Assembly (NCBI GenBank): GCA_030656555.1
Contig: JAUSPN010000021.1
Span: 1 to 59,791 of the forward strand
Length of the DNA: 59,791 nucleotides
DNA from: Candidatus Desulfaltia sp.
GTDB lineage: Bacteria > Desulfobacterota > Desulfobacteria > Desulfobacterales > ETH-SRB1
Reading direction: 5' to 3'
Shown here: piece by piece, positions 47,033 through 54,685 of the stretch
How the letters are laid out: each line of letters starts with the position of its first letter
Position numbering within the stretch: the stretch's first letter is position 1
Notes under the pieces: generated by a model
Seen by the model: the letters and a program-made list of their open reading frames with translations, nothing else
What the model was told of the DNA's origin: nothing
Database searches by the model: none
Translations under genes and position numbers: made by a program

Positions 47033-47240
47033 CACCGCCCGCTTCGCTCAAGGCGCAAAACTCGCAAAGGAAAAATGTTATTTCTTTTCTGCTGAGAGGG
47101 CAGAAAAGAAATGATCTCCATCGCTTCGCGATAACAAAGATATATTGTATTTAGATTTAGACAGCTTGGTTTTTAAATTGTCGCCTCTCACGACAATTTA
47201 AAAAAATAAACTTCTTTGCGTCCTCTGCGGCTCTGCGGTG
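47033..47240. repeat. C-type palindromic element E3 with two invariant-loop hairpins
   Basis: Outer arms from CACCGCCCGCTTCGCTCAAG (47033) to CTGCGGCTCTGCGGTG (47240). First hairpin: 13-bp perfect stem ATTTCTTTTCTGC (47080-47092)/47100-47112, loop TGAGAGG (47093-47099). Second: 14-bp perfect stem TTTTTAAATTGTCG (47170-47183)/47191-47204, loop CCTCTCA (47184-47190). Between tgt and queA. Confidence 0.9.
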
Positions 47241-47259
47241 AATAAAAAATTTGAGTTAT

Positions 47260-48321
47260 TCACATTATCACCATCGCATCCCCGTAACTGTAAAACCTGT
47301 ACCTTTCCTTTATAGCCTCGTTGTATGCCGCCAGAATATTTTTGCGGCCTGCAAAAGCAGATACAAGCATAAGGAGGGTCGATTGTGGGAGATGAAAATT
47401 TGTGATCATAGCGTCAACAACTTTAAATCTGTAACCCGGGTATATAAACAGATCGCAATTCCCGCTTCCATAAGAAACATTTCCGTTATTATCGGATGCA
47501 AACTCCAGGCTGCGCACACAGGTCGTGCCCACAGCCACAATCCGGCCGCCTTTTGCCTTTGCACAATTTATTGTTGCCGCACCGTTTTTTGAAATACAGT
47601 ATTGCTCGGAATGAATTTTGTGATCCCTTATATCAGGCACCCTTACCGGTAAAAAGGTACCATATCCCACATGCAAAGTAATTTCAACTATGTTTACGCC
47701 GATAGATTTTATTTTTTCAAGCAGCTTTTCTGAAAAATGCAGCCCTGCCGTAGGGGCCGCGACCGCCCCTTTTTGCCTGGCATAAACTGTCTGGTAGGAT
47801 TTTCTGTCATTACACGGAAAAACTCCGTCGTTCCTTTTAATATAAGGCGGAAGCGGCATATTGCCTATCCTGTAAAGAAGGTTCTCAAAATCGCCGTCAT
47901 AAAAAAATCTCAGTGTATGAATTCCATTCTGAAAATCTATCACCTCGGCCTTTAATTCCTGATCAAAAACAAACAATGTTCCTTGCTTAGGACGTTTTGA
48001 AGCCTTTAGAAGACACTCAAAAACAAATTCTTTATTTTTTTCTTTTTTTTTATATGATCCAGCATAATTAAGAATAAGAGCTTCAACCTTTCCGCCTGTA
48101 TCCTTATGCCCCAAAAGCCGTCCTGGAATAACCTCTGTGTTGTTTACAACCAGCACGTCCGACGGCAAAAGAAGGCTGTAAAGTTCATAAAACAGATGAT
48201 GCGACACCTCTCCTGTCATGCGGCCTAAAGACAACAGCCTCGATTGATCTCTCTTGCCTGCCGGTTCTTGAGCAATAAATTCCTCAGGAAGATCGTAATT
48301 ATAATTAACAAGTGAATACAT
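47260..48321 (-). CDS. queA: S-adenosylmethionine:tRNA ribosyltransferase-isomerase
   Basis: Adds the cyclopentanediol precursor from SAM to preQ1-tRNA, giving epoxyqueuosine. The 353-residue protein starts LVNYNYDLPEEFIAQEPAGKRDQSRLL (seen in pieces), and contains VVNNTEVIPGRLLGHK, KGAVAAPTAGLHFSEKLL, VGYGTFLPVR and TNFHLPQSTLLMLVSAFAG, all strong family signatures. There is no good Shine-Dalgarno before the ATG, and an A-type repeat lies immediately upstream. Confidence 0.97.
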   Translation of the reverse strand: MYSLVNYNYDLPEEFIAQEPAGKRDQSRLLSLGRMTGEVSHHLFYELYSLLLPSDVLVVNNTEVIPGRLLGHKDTGGKVEALILNYAGSYKKKEKNKEFVFECLLKASKRPKQGTLFVFDQELKAEVIDFQNGIHTLRFFYDGDFENLLYRIGNMPLPPYIKRNDGVFPCNDRKSYQTVYARQKGAVAAPTAGLHFSEKLLEKIKSIGVNIVEITLHVGYGTFLPVRVPDIRDHKIHSEQYCISKNGAATINCAKAKGGRIVAVGTTCVRSLEFASDNNGNVSYGSGNCDLFIYPGYRFKVVDAMITNFHLPQSTLLMLVSAFAGRKNILAAYNEAIKERYRFYSYGDAMVIM

Positions 48322-48326
48322 AATAA

Positions 48327-48484
48327 TTTGGTTTACGGTTCACAGTTCACGGTTGCCGGTTCTCCTGCCTCTTAATCCACTAATTTCTAATCTTTTTTAT
48401 CACCGCCCGCTTCGCTCAAGGCGCAAAGCTCGCAAAGAAAAAATAAATTTCTTTGCGCCCTCTGCGGCTTTGCGGTGAAAAATC
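48327..48484. repeat. A-type half plus hairpin-free C-type palindrome
   Basis: GGTTTACGGTTCACAGTTCA (48331-48350) is followed by CACCGCCCGCTTCGCTCAAG (48400) facing TCTGCGGCTTTGCGGTG (to 48478), with ~15 bp between the C arms. Between queA and the DUF2065 gene. Confidence 0.8.
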
Positions 48485-48496
48485 CCTGACCCCTAT

Positions 48497-48682
48497 TTAC
48501 CCCCTTCCCAAAGATACCATAAACAGACCTGTAAGCATAAGCACAAAGCCGAACCTTCTGAGGGTGTTGTCCGGTATTTCATGAATCTTTTGCACCCAGA
48601 ACTTCATCTTTTCAGGAAATGCAAAATAGGGAAGCCCTTCAACTATCATCACCATTCCAAGCACGCACAGAAAAAATTCCAT
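48497..48682 (-). CDS. DUF2065 family membrane protein
   Basis: A 61-residue protein with two hydrophobic helices (about 3-22 and 42-58) and the conserved GMVMIVEGLPYFAFPEKM between them. This matches the DUF2065 (YjeT-like) family of unknown function. ATG at 48682 has GAGGA upstream. Confidence 0.88.
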   Translation of the reverse strand: MEFFLCVLGMVMIVEGLPYFAFPEKMKFWVQKIHEIPDNTLRRFGFVLMLTGLFMVSLGRG

Positions 48683-48698
48683 TTAATTCCTCTTTTTA

Positions 48699-48851
48699 AG
48701 TTACAAACAAAGTTACAAGTGAGCTAAAACGCCTAAAATGCGCTAAAGTTAATGAATGCGCCTTCGGCGCAGCCAATTTCATATAAAAGATGGAGCATGG
48801 CGACTCATTAACTTTAGGCACTTTAGCTCATTTTAGCTCACTTGTAACTTG
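48699..48851. repeat. B-type repeat, copy 4
   Basis: Arms AAGTTACAAGTGAGCTAAAA and CTTTAGCTCATTTTAGCTC around the core GCGCCTTCGGCGCAGCC plus AATTTCATATAAAAGATGG. The core has a T-to-C change compensated within the palindrome (GCGCCTTCGGCGC). Confidence 0.9.
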
Positions 48852-48930
48852 CTTTTTTAAACTTATGCAGTCTGTTTTGTCAAAACAAAATGGCTTGACT
48901 ATGAGCCGCAATAAGATATAAATTAATCAG

Positions 48931-48979
48931 GGTTCAGGGTTCAGGGTTCAGGGTTCAGGGTTCAGGGTTCAGGGTTCAG
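48931..48979. repeat. seven exact tandem GGTTCAG heptamers
   Basis: Seven uninterrupted copies of GGTTCAG, ideal for slippage. Located 49 bp upstream of the toxin-antitoxin pair at 49028. The gap 48683-49027 holds only this tract and the B-type repeat. Confidence 0.98.
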
Positions 48980-49027
48980 GGATTAAAAGGATTAAGCCTT
49001 TTCGATAGGCTGGGAAGGAGAATATAT

Positions 49028-49291
49028 ATGCCACAAATAACTCTCAAAGAGACAATAACCAAAAAAATAGAGATACCTATGGATGCACTTTTTGAGCTTA
49101 TTGACAACCTGACAGCCGAAGAACGTAAAAAGTTGTTATTAAGACTTAAAGTAAAACCAGTTAAATTAAGCCCTTTCAAAAAAGATAAAATTAATTCCAT
49201 TTTGACTGACTTTGCGGGAACAAACTTGTATGAGGACGAATTTCTGAAGGATTTAGAAGAAGGACTAAAAAAATCATCAGTATGTTTATAG
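49028..49291 (+). CDS. putative antitoxin of a RelE/ParE-type pair
   Basis: An 87-residue charged, helical protein starting MPQITLKETITKKIEIPMDA with the segment LIDNLTAEERKKLLLRLK, similar in style to short antitoxins. The gene order (small acidic/basic protein followed 6 bp later by a RelE-like protein) is typical. AAGGAG precedes the ATG. I cannot name the antitoxin family with certainty. Confidence 0.75.
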   Translation: MPQITLKETITKKIEIPMDALFELIDNLTAEERKKLLLRLKVKPVKLSPFKKDKINSILTDFAGTNLYEDEFLKDLEEGLKKSSVCL

Positions 49292-49297
49292 GTCAAA

Positions 49298-49552
49298 ATG
49301 CCTGTTATTGCTGTACTCAGAAACGATATTAAAAAATACATAAAGAGCCACGAGCTTTCTAAAAAGTGGGAAAAGGCCAAGAAGCTTTTTGAAAACGATC
49401 CTTCGCATCCATCTCTTAATACCGAATTACTTGAACCCAAACATCGCCTGATCTATTCTTTTAGAATAGACAGAAAATATCGTGCTCTATTCATTTGTTT
49501 GCCAGAGGATAAGATAGAAATAATCACTATTACTAAACATTACCGCAAATAA
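49298..49552 (+). CDS. RelE/ParE-superfamily toxin-like protein
   Basis: An 84-residue protein with the compact alpha/beta layout of ribosome-dependent mRNA interferases: helices KKYIKSHELSKKWEKAKKLF then strands HRLIYSFRIDRKYRALFICL and KIEIITITKHY. The C-terminal H-Y-R/K pattern resembles the active-site tail of RelE/YoeB relatives. Probably co-translated with the preceding antitoxin gene. Confidence 0.78.
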   Translation: MPVIAVLRNDIKKYIKSHELSKKWEKAKKLFENDPSHPSLNTELLEPKHRLIYSFRIDRKYRALFICLPEDKIEIITITKHYRK

Positions 49553-49644
49553 AACCATTTAAACTTTTTCTGTTTCGTGCTTTGTGATTATTTTTTTATT
49601 TTTCTCTGAGATCTCTGTGGTTAACAAAATATAAAAATATAATT

Positions 49645-51072
49645 ATGGAATTTGAACCGGTTATTGGGCTTGAAGTTCATGCCCAGCTAAAGACAAAAAC
49701 AAAAATTTTCTGCAACTGCTCAACATCCTTCGGAGCTCCTCCCAACACCCATACATGTACGGTATGTCTCGGTATGCCAGGGGCGCTTCCGGTGCTGAAT
49801 AAAAAGGTCGTTGAATACAGTCTGCGCGCAGCCCTGGCCACAAGCTGCAAAATCAACCGTGAAAGCAGGTTTGCCCGCAAAAACTATTTTTATCCTGACC
49901 TTCCAAAAGGTTACCAGATTTCCCAGTATGAACTTCCGATCGCGGAGCATGGATTTCTGGAAATAGAGGCCCATGGCCGCAAAAAAAAGATCGGTATTAC
50001 CAGGATACACATGGAAGAGGATGCAGGCAAACTGACCCACGATCCTGACAGGCCGTTTAGCATGGTCGATTTCAACAGGACAGGGGTTCCCTTAATCGAG
50101 ATAGTCAGCGATCCGGATATCAGGTCGCCCGAAGAGGCAGGCGCCTATCTCAGGCAGCTCAGGTCGATTGTGCGTTATTTGGATATATGCGACGGCAACA
50201 TGGAGGAGGGAAGTTTTCGGTGTGATGCAAATGTATCGATCAGGCCGGTTGGGTCTGAAACTTTCGGCACACGCGCGGAGCTTAAAAATTTAAACTCCTT
50301 TAAGCATGTTGAAAAGGCGCTGCATTACGAAATAATAAGGCAAAAGGAAATTCTTGTTGAAAACGGCCAGGTGGTGCAGGAAACAAGGCTGTGGGACCCT
50401 GATAAAAACACGACGACTTCAATGCGATCAAAGGAGGAGGCTCACGACTACAGATATTTTCCGGACCCCGACCTTCTGCCCCTTGTAATCGACGACAACT
50501 GGATCAATGATGTAAGAAAAAGCCTGCCCGAACTTCCCAGCGCAAAAACAAAGCGCTTTATAAAGGATTTTTCCCTTTCTTCAAACAACGCCGAAACATT
50601 AACGTCCGGCAGGGAACTTGCAGAATACTTTGAAGAATGCACAAAACAATTTCCCAATCCAAAACAGGTTTGCAACTGGATCATGGGGCCGCTCATGGCT
50701 CTTTTGAACGCTGAAGGAAAAACAATATCTGAAGCCCCTGTGTCAGCCAGCGACCTTGCCGAACTCCTCAAGCTTATTGATAATGGAATCATAAGCAACA
50801 AGATCGCAAAAACCATATTTGAAGAAATGGCGCAAACAGGCAAAGCCGCGAAACAACTGGTCAAGGAAAAACATCTTGTACAGGTTACAGACGTTTCCGC
50901 AATAGAGGAGGTTGTGTCAAATGTGCTAACCGCATGCCCCAAAGAGGTGGAAAGTTACAAAAACGGCAAAACAAAGCTTTTAGGCTTTTTCGTCGGACAG
51001 GTAATGAAGGAGACAAAAGGAAAGGCAAATCCAAAAATCGTGAATGAAATCCTGAAAGAAAAACTGAAATAA
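49645..51072 (+). CDS. gatB: aspartyl/glutamyl-tRNA amidotransferase subunit B
   Basis: Kinase/transamidase subunit of GatCAB, which converts Glu-tRNA-Gln and Asp-tRNA-Asn to the amide forms. The 475-residue protein has [20 protein letters not shown], the zinc-binding Cys pairs CNCS and [59 protein letters not shown], and the C-terminal YqeY-like tail. GatA and GatC are not adjacent. There is no obvious Shine-Dalgarno at the ATG. Confidence 0.97.
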   Translation: MEFEPVIGLEVHAQLKTKTKIFCNCSTSFGAPPNTHTCTVCLGMPGALPVLNKKVVEYSLRAALATSCKINRESRFARKNYFYPDLPKGYQISQYELPIAEHGFLEIEAHGRKKKIGITRIHMEEDAGKLTHDPDRPFSMVDFNRTGVPLIEIVSDPDIRSPEEAGAYLRQLRSIVRYLDICDGNMEEGSFRCDANVSIRPVGSETFGTRAELKNLNSFKHVEKALHYEIIRQKEILVENGQVVQETRLWDPDKNTTTSMRSKEEAHDYRYFPDPDLLPLVIDDNWINDVRKSLPELPSAKTKRFIKDFSLSSNNAETLTSGRELAEYFEECTKQFPNPKQVCNWIMGPLMALLNAEGKTISEAPVSASDLAELLKLIDNGIISNKIAKTIFEEMAQTGKAAKQLVKEKHLVQVTDVSAIEEVVSNVLTACPKEVESYKNGKTKLLGFFVGQVMKETKGKANPKIVNEILKEKLK

Positions 51073-51115
51073 AAAACTAATCACGAAAGCACGAAAGTTC
51101 GAAAACACGAAAAAG

Positions 51116-51502
51116 ATGATTGAAGTAAAAAAAGAAAAACATCAGTTTGAGGAGCTCAGCAATAAGATTATCGGCGCTGCCATTGAAGTCCATAGAACCC
51201 TTGGGCCTGGTTTTCTGGAAAGTATTTATGAAGAAGCATTAAAGATTGAATTATCTGAACTAAAGATTTATTATGACAACCAAAAAGATGTAAAAATAAA
51301 CTATCATGGCATCGAGGTTGGGCAACATCGTCTTGATATACTTGTAGAAAATATAATTATTGTGGAATTAAAAACTGTAAAAGAGTTTGCGGATATTCAT
51401 TTTGCCCAACTTCGATCCTATCTCAAGGCTACCGGCCTAAAAGTTGGCCTGTTGCTAAATTTTGGCAGGCCTACCTTAGAAATAAAACGGGTGGTTAATT
51501 GA
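51116..51502 (+). CDS. GxxExxY protein (PDDEXK_3 nuclease-like)
   Basis: A 128-residue protein with the name-giving motif G-F-L-E-S-I-Y at residues 32-38, preceded by NKIIGAAIEVHRTLGPG, and a PD-(D/E)XK-like core: Asp74 in RLDILVEN and Glu84-Leu-Lys86 in IVELKTVKEF, then QLRSYLKATG. Members of this family are multi-copy in some genomes; the biological role is not known to me. The ATG directly abuts the left inverted end and has no separate ribosome binding site. Confidence 0.9.
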   Translation: MIEVKKEKHQFEELSNKIIGAAIEVHRTLGPGFLESIYEEALKIELSELKIYYDNQKDVKINYHGIEVGQHRLDILVENIIIVELKTVKEFADIHFAQLRSYLKATGLKVGLLLNFGRPTLEIKRVVN

Positions 51503-51504
51503 TT

Positions 51505-51571
51505 TCGTTAATAGAAAAGATTATCGGCTTCTCTATTGAAGTTCACAAGGTGCTTGTAACTGTTTTTTAAT
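51505..51571 (+). pseudogene. truncated second GxxExxY copy
   Basis: Right after the intact gene, a frame reads SLIEKIIGFSIEVHKVLVT before a stop, matching NKIIGAAIEVHRTLG from the N-terminal part of the family. Only about 20 residues remain, between the intact gene and the right inverted end. Confidence 0.7.
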
Positions 51572-51640
51572 ACTTTTATAGTTTCGTGCTTTCGTACCTT
51601 CGTGTTTTCGTGATTAAAAAAAATATTAATGGAGGAATTC

Positions 51641-53317
51641 TTGAAAATTTTATTTAATAAAATCATCGGGCTTGCGCTTCTTACCCTTGCGCTGACAGCC
51701 ATAATAATGTCGCCGGATTTTGCCTTTGCAAAACAAAGCAGGATCGCAATCGTGCCATTTACGATGAATGCTGAAAAGGATCTCACCTATCTTCAGGAAG
51801 GCATCCTTTCAATGCTGTCATCCCGCCTTTCATGGGAAAACAAAGTCTCTGTTATCACCCGGCAGGAAACAGCCACGGCTGTTAAATCTATCGCTGCCCC
51901 TTTAAATGAGGCAAAGGCGCGCGAAATCGGCTCCATGCTGAAAGCTGACTATGTGCTTTTCGGCAGCATCACAATTTTTGGAAACAGCGTTAGCATGGAT
52001 GGAACAATAGTAGATATTTCCGATGCCAAGCCGCCTCTTTCCTTTTATAACCAGAGCCAGGGCATGGAAGAGGTAATCCCGCGCATTAATCTGTTTGCCG
52101 AAGAAATAAATGAAAAGGTGTTTGGCAGACAAACCGCGACCAGGCAGCTTCCGCAGCAAAGCGCTCCCGCTCAAAGGCCGTCCCAGTATATGCATCCTGA
52201 GCGCCTGCTTCCAGGAGAGTTCGTTGAATCTGAAGAGGACGTTGAAGGAGGCAAAAGCCCGTTTGTAATGAGCAGGCGCGGCGATGCCGGCCCGGGATTC
52301 TGGAAAAGCAAAGATTTCCGCATGCAGATAAAAGGCCTGGCGCTTGGTGATGTTGACGGAGACGGCAAAACAGAGACAATAATGATAGAAAACCAGAAAG
52401 TGCATATCTACAGGTCTGAAAATGATCGCTTTACCAAAATAAAGGAGATTGCAGGCGAAAAATATTATAAATATCTTGCTGTTGATGTTGCCGATATTAA
52501 TAAGGACGGCAAGGCTGAAATATTTGTCACATGCCTGGATAAAAACAGCAAATCGCTTAAATCCTTTGTCCTGGAATTCAATGGCAGCGATTTTAAGACT
52601 GTCGCGGATAATGAAAACTGGTATTTCAGGGTTATTTCACGGCCTGTGTTAGGACCCATGCTTGTTGGGCAGAAACTGGGTGTGTCCGACCTTTTTATGC
52701 CCGGCATATACGAGCTTGCCTGGACGGGCAGCAGCTATAAGCCACAGGGCAAAGTCGCCATGGGCCTGCCGGAAAATATTACTGTTTTTGGATTTACCAT
52801 GGGAGATCTTTTAAATAACAAAGGCGAAGTTGTGGCTGCATTTGACGAGAAAGAGCGGCTGCGGATATATTCAACAGGCGGCGCTCAGGAATGGAAAAGT
52901 GAAGAAAAGTTCGGCGGCAGCGAAAACTATATCGACATTAATTTTCAGGATAAGGAAGGAGATTATGAAAACCGTGTTTATCTGCCGCACAGGCTTTATA
53001 TCGTCGATCTGAACAAAGACGGCAAAACAGAGCTGATTACGGTGAAAAACAAATCGATTTCAGGTAGTTTGTTCAGAAGATTCCGCCATTACAGCGGAGC
53101 CTGGTTTGAATCCCTTTCCTGGGACGGGCTTGGTCTTTCCAAAAACTGGCATACCCGCGAGGTGTCGGGTTATATCTGCGATTATGCAATAGGAGATATT
53201 AACAATGACGGCAAGCTGGAACTCGTAGCCGCGATTGTAAGCAAGCGCGATGTGTTAGGGCAAAAGGCAAAAAGCTCGGTCATAACTTATGATCTTGCGC
53301 CGCTGATGGGGGAATAG
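51641..53317 (+). CDS. exported FG-GAP/VCBS-repeat protein with N-terminal FlgO/CsgG-like domain
   Basis: A ~558-residue protein. The TTG at 51641 is the likely start because GGAGG lies 5 bp before it; an in-frame ATG at 51629 is upstream. A signal peptide ends at AFAKQ. Residues ~30-165 (IAIVPFTMNAEKDLTYLQEG, LKADYVLFGSITIFGNSVSM) look like a FlgO/CsgG-type domain that finds outer-membrane or periplasmic targets. The rest has FG-GAP-type calcium-loop repeats: LGDVDGDGKTETIMI, VADINKDGKAEIFV, VDLNKDGKTELITV, IGDINNDGKLELVA. Probably a periplasmic or surface beta-propeller. Its last codons are duplicated at 54289. Confidence 0.82.
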   Translation: MKILFNKIIGLALLTLALTAIIMSPDFAFAKQSRIAIVPFTMNAEKDLTYLQEGILSMLSSRLSWENKVSVITRQETATAVKSIAAPLNEAKAREIGSMLKADYVLFGSITIFGNSVSMDGTIVDISDAKPPLSFYNQSQGMEEVIPRINLFAEEINEKVFGRQTATRQLPQQSAPAQRPSQYMHPERLLPGEFVESEEDVEGGKSPFVMSRRGDAGPGFWKSKDFRMQIKGLALGDVDGDGKTETIMIENQKVHIYRSENDRFTKIKEIAGEKYYKYLAVDVADINKDGKAEIFVTCLDKNSKSLKSFVLEFNGSDFKTVADNENWYFRVISRPVLGPMLVGQKLGVSDLFMPGIYELAWTGSSYKPQGKVAMGLPENITVFGFTMGDLLNNKGEVVAAFDEKERLRIYSTGGAQEWKSEEKFGGSENYIDINFQDKEGDYENRVYLPHRLYIVDLNKDGKTELITVKNKSISGSLFRRFRHYSGAWFESLSWDGLGLSKNWHTREVSGYICDYAIGDINNDGKLELVAAIVSKRDVLGQKAKSSVITYDLAPLMGE

Positions 53318-53325
53318 GGATTAGG
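53288..53325 (+). repeat. direct repeat, left copy (tail of the FG-GAP gene)
   Basis: The last codons of the gene (GATCTTGCGCCGCTGATGGG and following) reappear at 54289-54327 with few changes, flanking the K repeat and the MazF-type pair. Confidence 0.85.
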
Positions 53326-53336
53326 TGTAATATTAA

Positions 53337-53466
53337 TTTTGAACCGCAAAAGCGAGCGCATTCCCCGCTGCTTGCGGCGGGGTTAGCGAGCGAATCCAAA
53401 AATGGCAAACTTCCTTACGGTCGAAGATTCCCCGCTGCTTGCGGCGGGGAGCTTCAATTTTAAGTT
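53337..53466. repeat. K repeat, copy 2 (inverted)
   Basis: GAACCGCAAAAGCGAGCGC, CCCCGCTGCTTGCGGCGGGG, GTTAGCGAGCGAATCC and TTCCTTACGGTCGAA are the complement, in reverse order, of copy 1 at 28695-28845. The 380-bp gap 53318-53702 contains this, A/T-rich sequence and a C-type fragment near 53548. Confidence 0.85.
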
Positions 53467-53702
53467 TTGAATTAAAGGATTAAAGAGACTTTAATATCGA
53501 ATGTCGAACAAGGAATTTCGAATTATGAAGTTTTTTATAATTTAACCATCTTTGGTCTCCGTGGGCTCTAGTGGTAAAATAATGTTCTTCACTTCGATAT
53601 TCTGCGGTTAGAAAAAAGTAATGCCCCAAAATATATCCCTAATTTTATGCCCTTGACATTGGCACCACATTATGACACTTTAAATGAAAAGTGGGGGATA
53701 AT

Positions 53703-53945
53703 ATGCTAATTCCAACCAAAATTCAGATTGATAAAACAAGTTACGAATTTATCAAAGATGCCTGCAAAACTCTGCATTACAAAAGTCTGAGCGAATATAT
53801 GCGAGAGGCCATCAACACCAAAGTGGCTGAAGACCGCAAAAAGCTCAGGGACTTAAAAAGAATAGCGGCCATGGAGATGATCGGCAAAGCGTCGTATGAT
53901 AATGTTTTTGAATCAATAGAGGGAGAAGATTTTGAGAGCCGGTGA
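53703..53945 (+). CDS. antitoxin of a MazF/PemK pair
   Basis: An 80-residue protein starting MLIPTKIQIDKTSYEFIKDA, with a strand followed by helices in the pattern of a ribbon-helix-helix DNA-binding antitoxin (SLSEYMREAINTKVAEDRKKL). I chose ATG at 53703 because a GGGGGA site precedes it; a GTG at 53691 is in frame. It overlaps the toxin gene by 14 bp. Confidence 0.82.
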   Translation: MLIPTKIQIDKTSYEFIKDACKTLHYKSLSEYMREAINTKVAEDRKKLRDLKRIAAMEMIGKASYDNVFESIEGEDFESR

Positions 53946-54288
53946 AATATATTGGGTAAATCTTGATCCGGCCATTGGAGATGAAATCAAGAAGAAACGA
54001 CCGGTAATTGTCATAAACGGTGGTCATGACAAGCATCTCAAGCTTGCCATTGTTGTGCCTGTTACTGCCTGGAGCCCATACTGGGATAAAAACCCGTTTT
54101 TTGTTTCTTTGGAACCTGATTCAAGCAAAGGATTACAAAAAAGATCAGCGGTTGATTGTTTCCAGATCAGGGCTATCAGCCATGATAGATTTGTGGAAAA
54201 GATCGGAAACATCTCGGATGATGAAATTAACCTTATAAAAAAGTCAATTGCCTTAATTCTGGATATTCAACCTGAACAGTGCGAATAA
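53932..54288 (+). CDS. MazF/PemK-family mRNA interferase toxin
   Basis: A 118-residue toxin with the family start GEIYWVNLDPAIGDEIKKKRPVIVIN (seen in pieces), the VVPVTAW strand, KRSAVDCFQIRAIS and the C-terminal helix of PemK-like proteins. Start is TTG at 53932, with AGGGAG upstream, inside the antitoxin gene. Its stop lies immediately before the duplicated gene-tail repeat. Confidence 0.92.
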   Translation: MRAGEIYWVNLDPAIGDEIKKKRPVIVINGGHDKHLKLAIVVPVTAWSPYWDKNPFFVSLEPDSSKGLQKRSAVDCFQIRAISHDRFVEKIGNISDDEINLIKKSIALILDIQPEQCE

Positions 54289-54327
54289 TACGATCTGGCG
54301 CCGCTGATGGGGGATTAGGGGATTAGG
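54289..54327 (+). repeat. direct repeat, right copy
   Basis: Repeats the FG-GAP gene tail (GCGCCGCTGATGGGGGATTA and neighbours), reading YDLAPLMGD in frame compared with YDLAPLMGE in the gene. Followed by GGGGATTAGG heptamers. Marks the far boundary of the K repeat/MazF segment. Confidence 0.85.
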
Positions 54328-54379
54328 GGATTTAGGGGTGTGTCCCTCTATGAAAAGGTGATTTAGCGACAAGGAAAAT

Positions 54380-54685
54380 ATGGTAATGGAAAAAGAACTG
54401 CCCCAATTTTTATGCCCGTTTTTTTGGGATGTTGATTTTCGAATGCTTTCAATTGCTAAATCAGCCTACTTTATTATCAGCCGACTTATGGAACATGGCG
54501 ATGAAGCGGCAATAATTTTTCTTTTGAAAACCTATAGCAGAAAAGAAATGATTAATGTTCTAAGAAAGAGCAGATCCCCTTCAAGGAGATCAAGAAATTT
54601 CTGGCGAATATTTTTCGATCTTGAAGGTGAAACATGGACTCCAAAGCAATATCCGACTCCTTATGGGATTTACTCCAAAGACTGA
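54380..54685 (+). CDS. small protein of the AbiEii-partner type (DUF6922-like)
   Basis: A 101-residue protein: LPQFLCPFFWDVDFRMLSIAK, DEAAIIFLLKTYSRKEMINV and SRSPSRRSRNFWRIFF. The pattern (FWDVDF near the start, a helix, then a basic segment and NFW) is what I recall for the small partner encoded before AbiEii-like nucleotidyltransferases. AAGGA precedes the ATG. It overlaps the next gene by 52 bp. Confidence 0.7.
   Translation: MVMEKELPQFLCPFFWDVDFRMLSIAKSAYFIISRLMEHGDEAAIIFLLKTYSRKEMINVLRKSRSPSRRSRNFWRIFFDLEGETWTPKQYPTPYGIYSKD

Larger units (their letters stand above)
51080..51615. mobile_element. putative GxxExxY-bearing palindromic element with 34-bp inverted ends
   Basis: Left end 51080-51113 (AATCACGAAAGCACGAAAGT, then TCGAAAACACGAAA) and right end 51582-51615 are inverted copies matching at about 30 of 34 positions. 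They enclose an intact GxxExxY gene and a fragment of a second one. The ends consist of ~8-bp CACGAAAG-type units, in the style of the other iteron palindromes in the window. No transposase is present; mobility is inference. Confidence 0.6.

Noticed and set aside
48931-48979. Tandem heptamers as a CRISPR array
   Set aside because: Units are 7 bp without spacers; no cas genes in the window.
53653-53684. TTGACA as promoter of the MazF-type operon
   Set aside because: No acceptable -10 hexamer at 16-18 nt; only TATGAC at 12 nt or TTTAAA at 20 nt.
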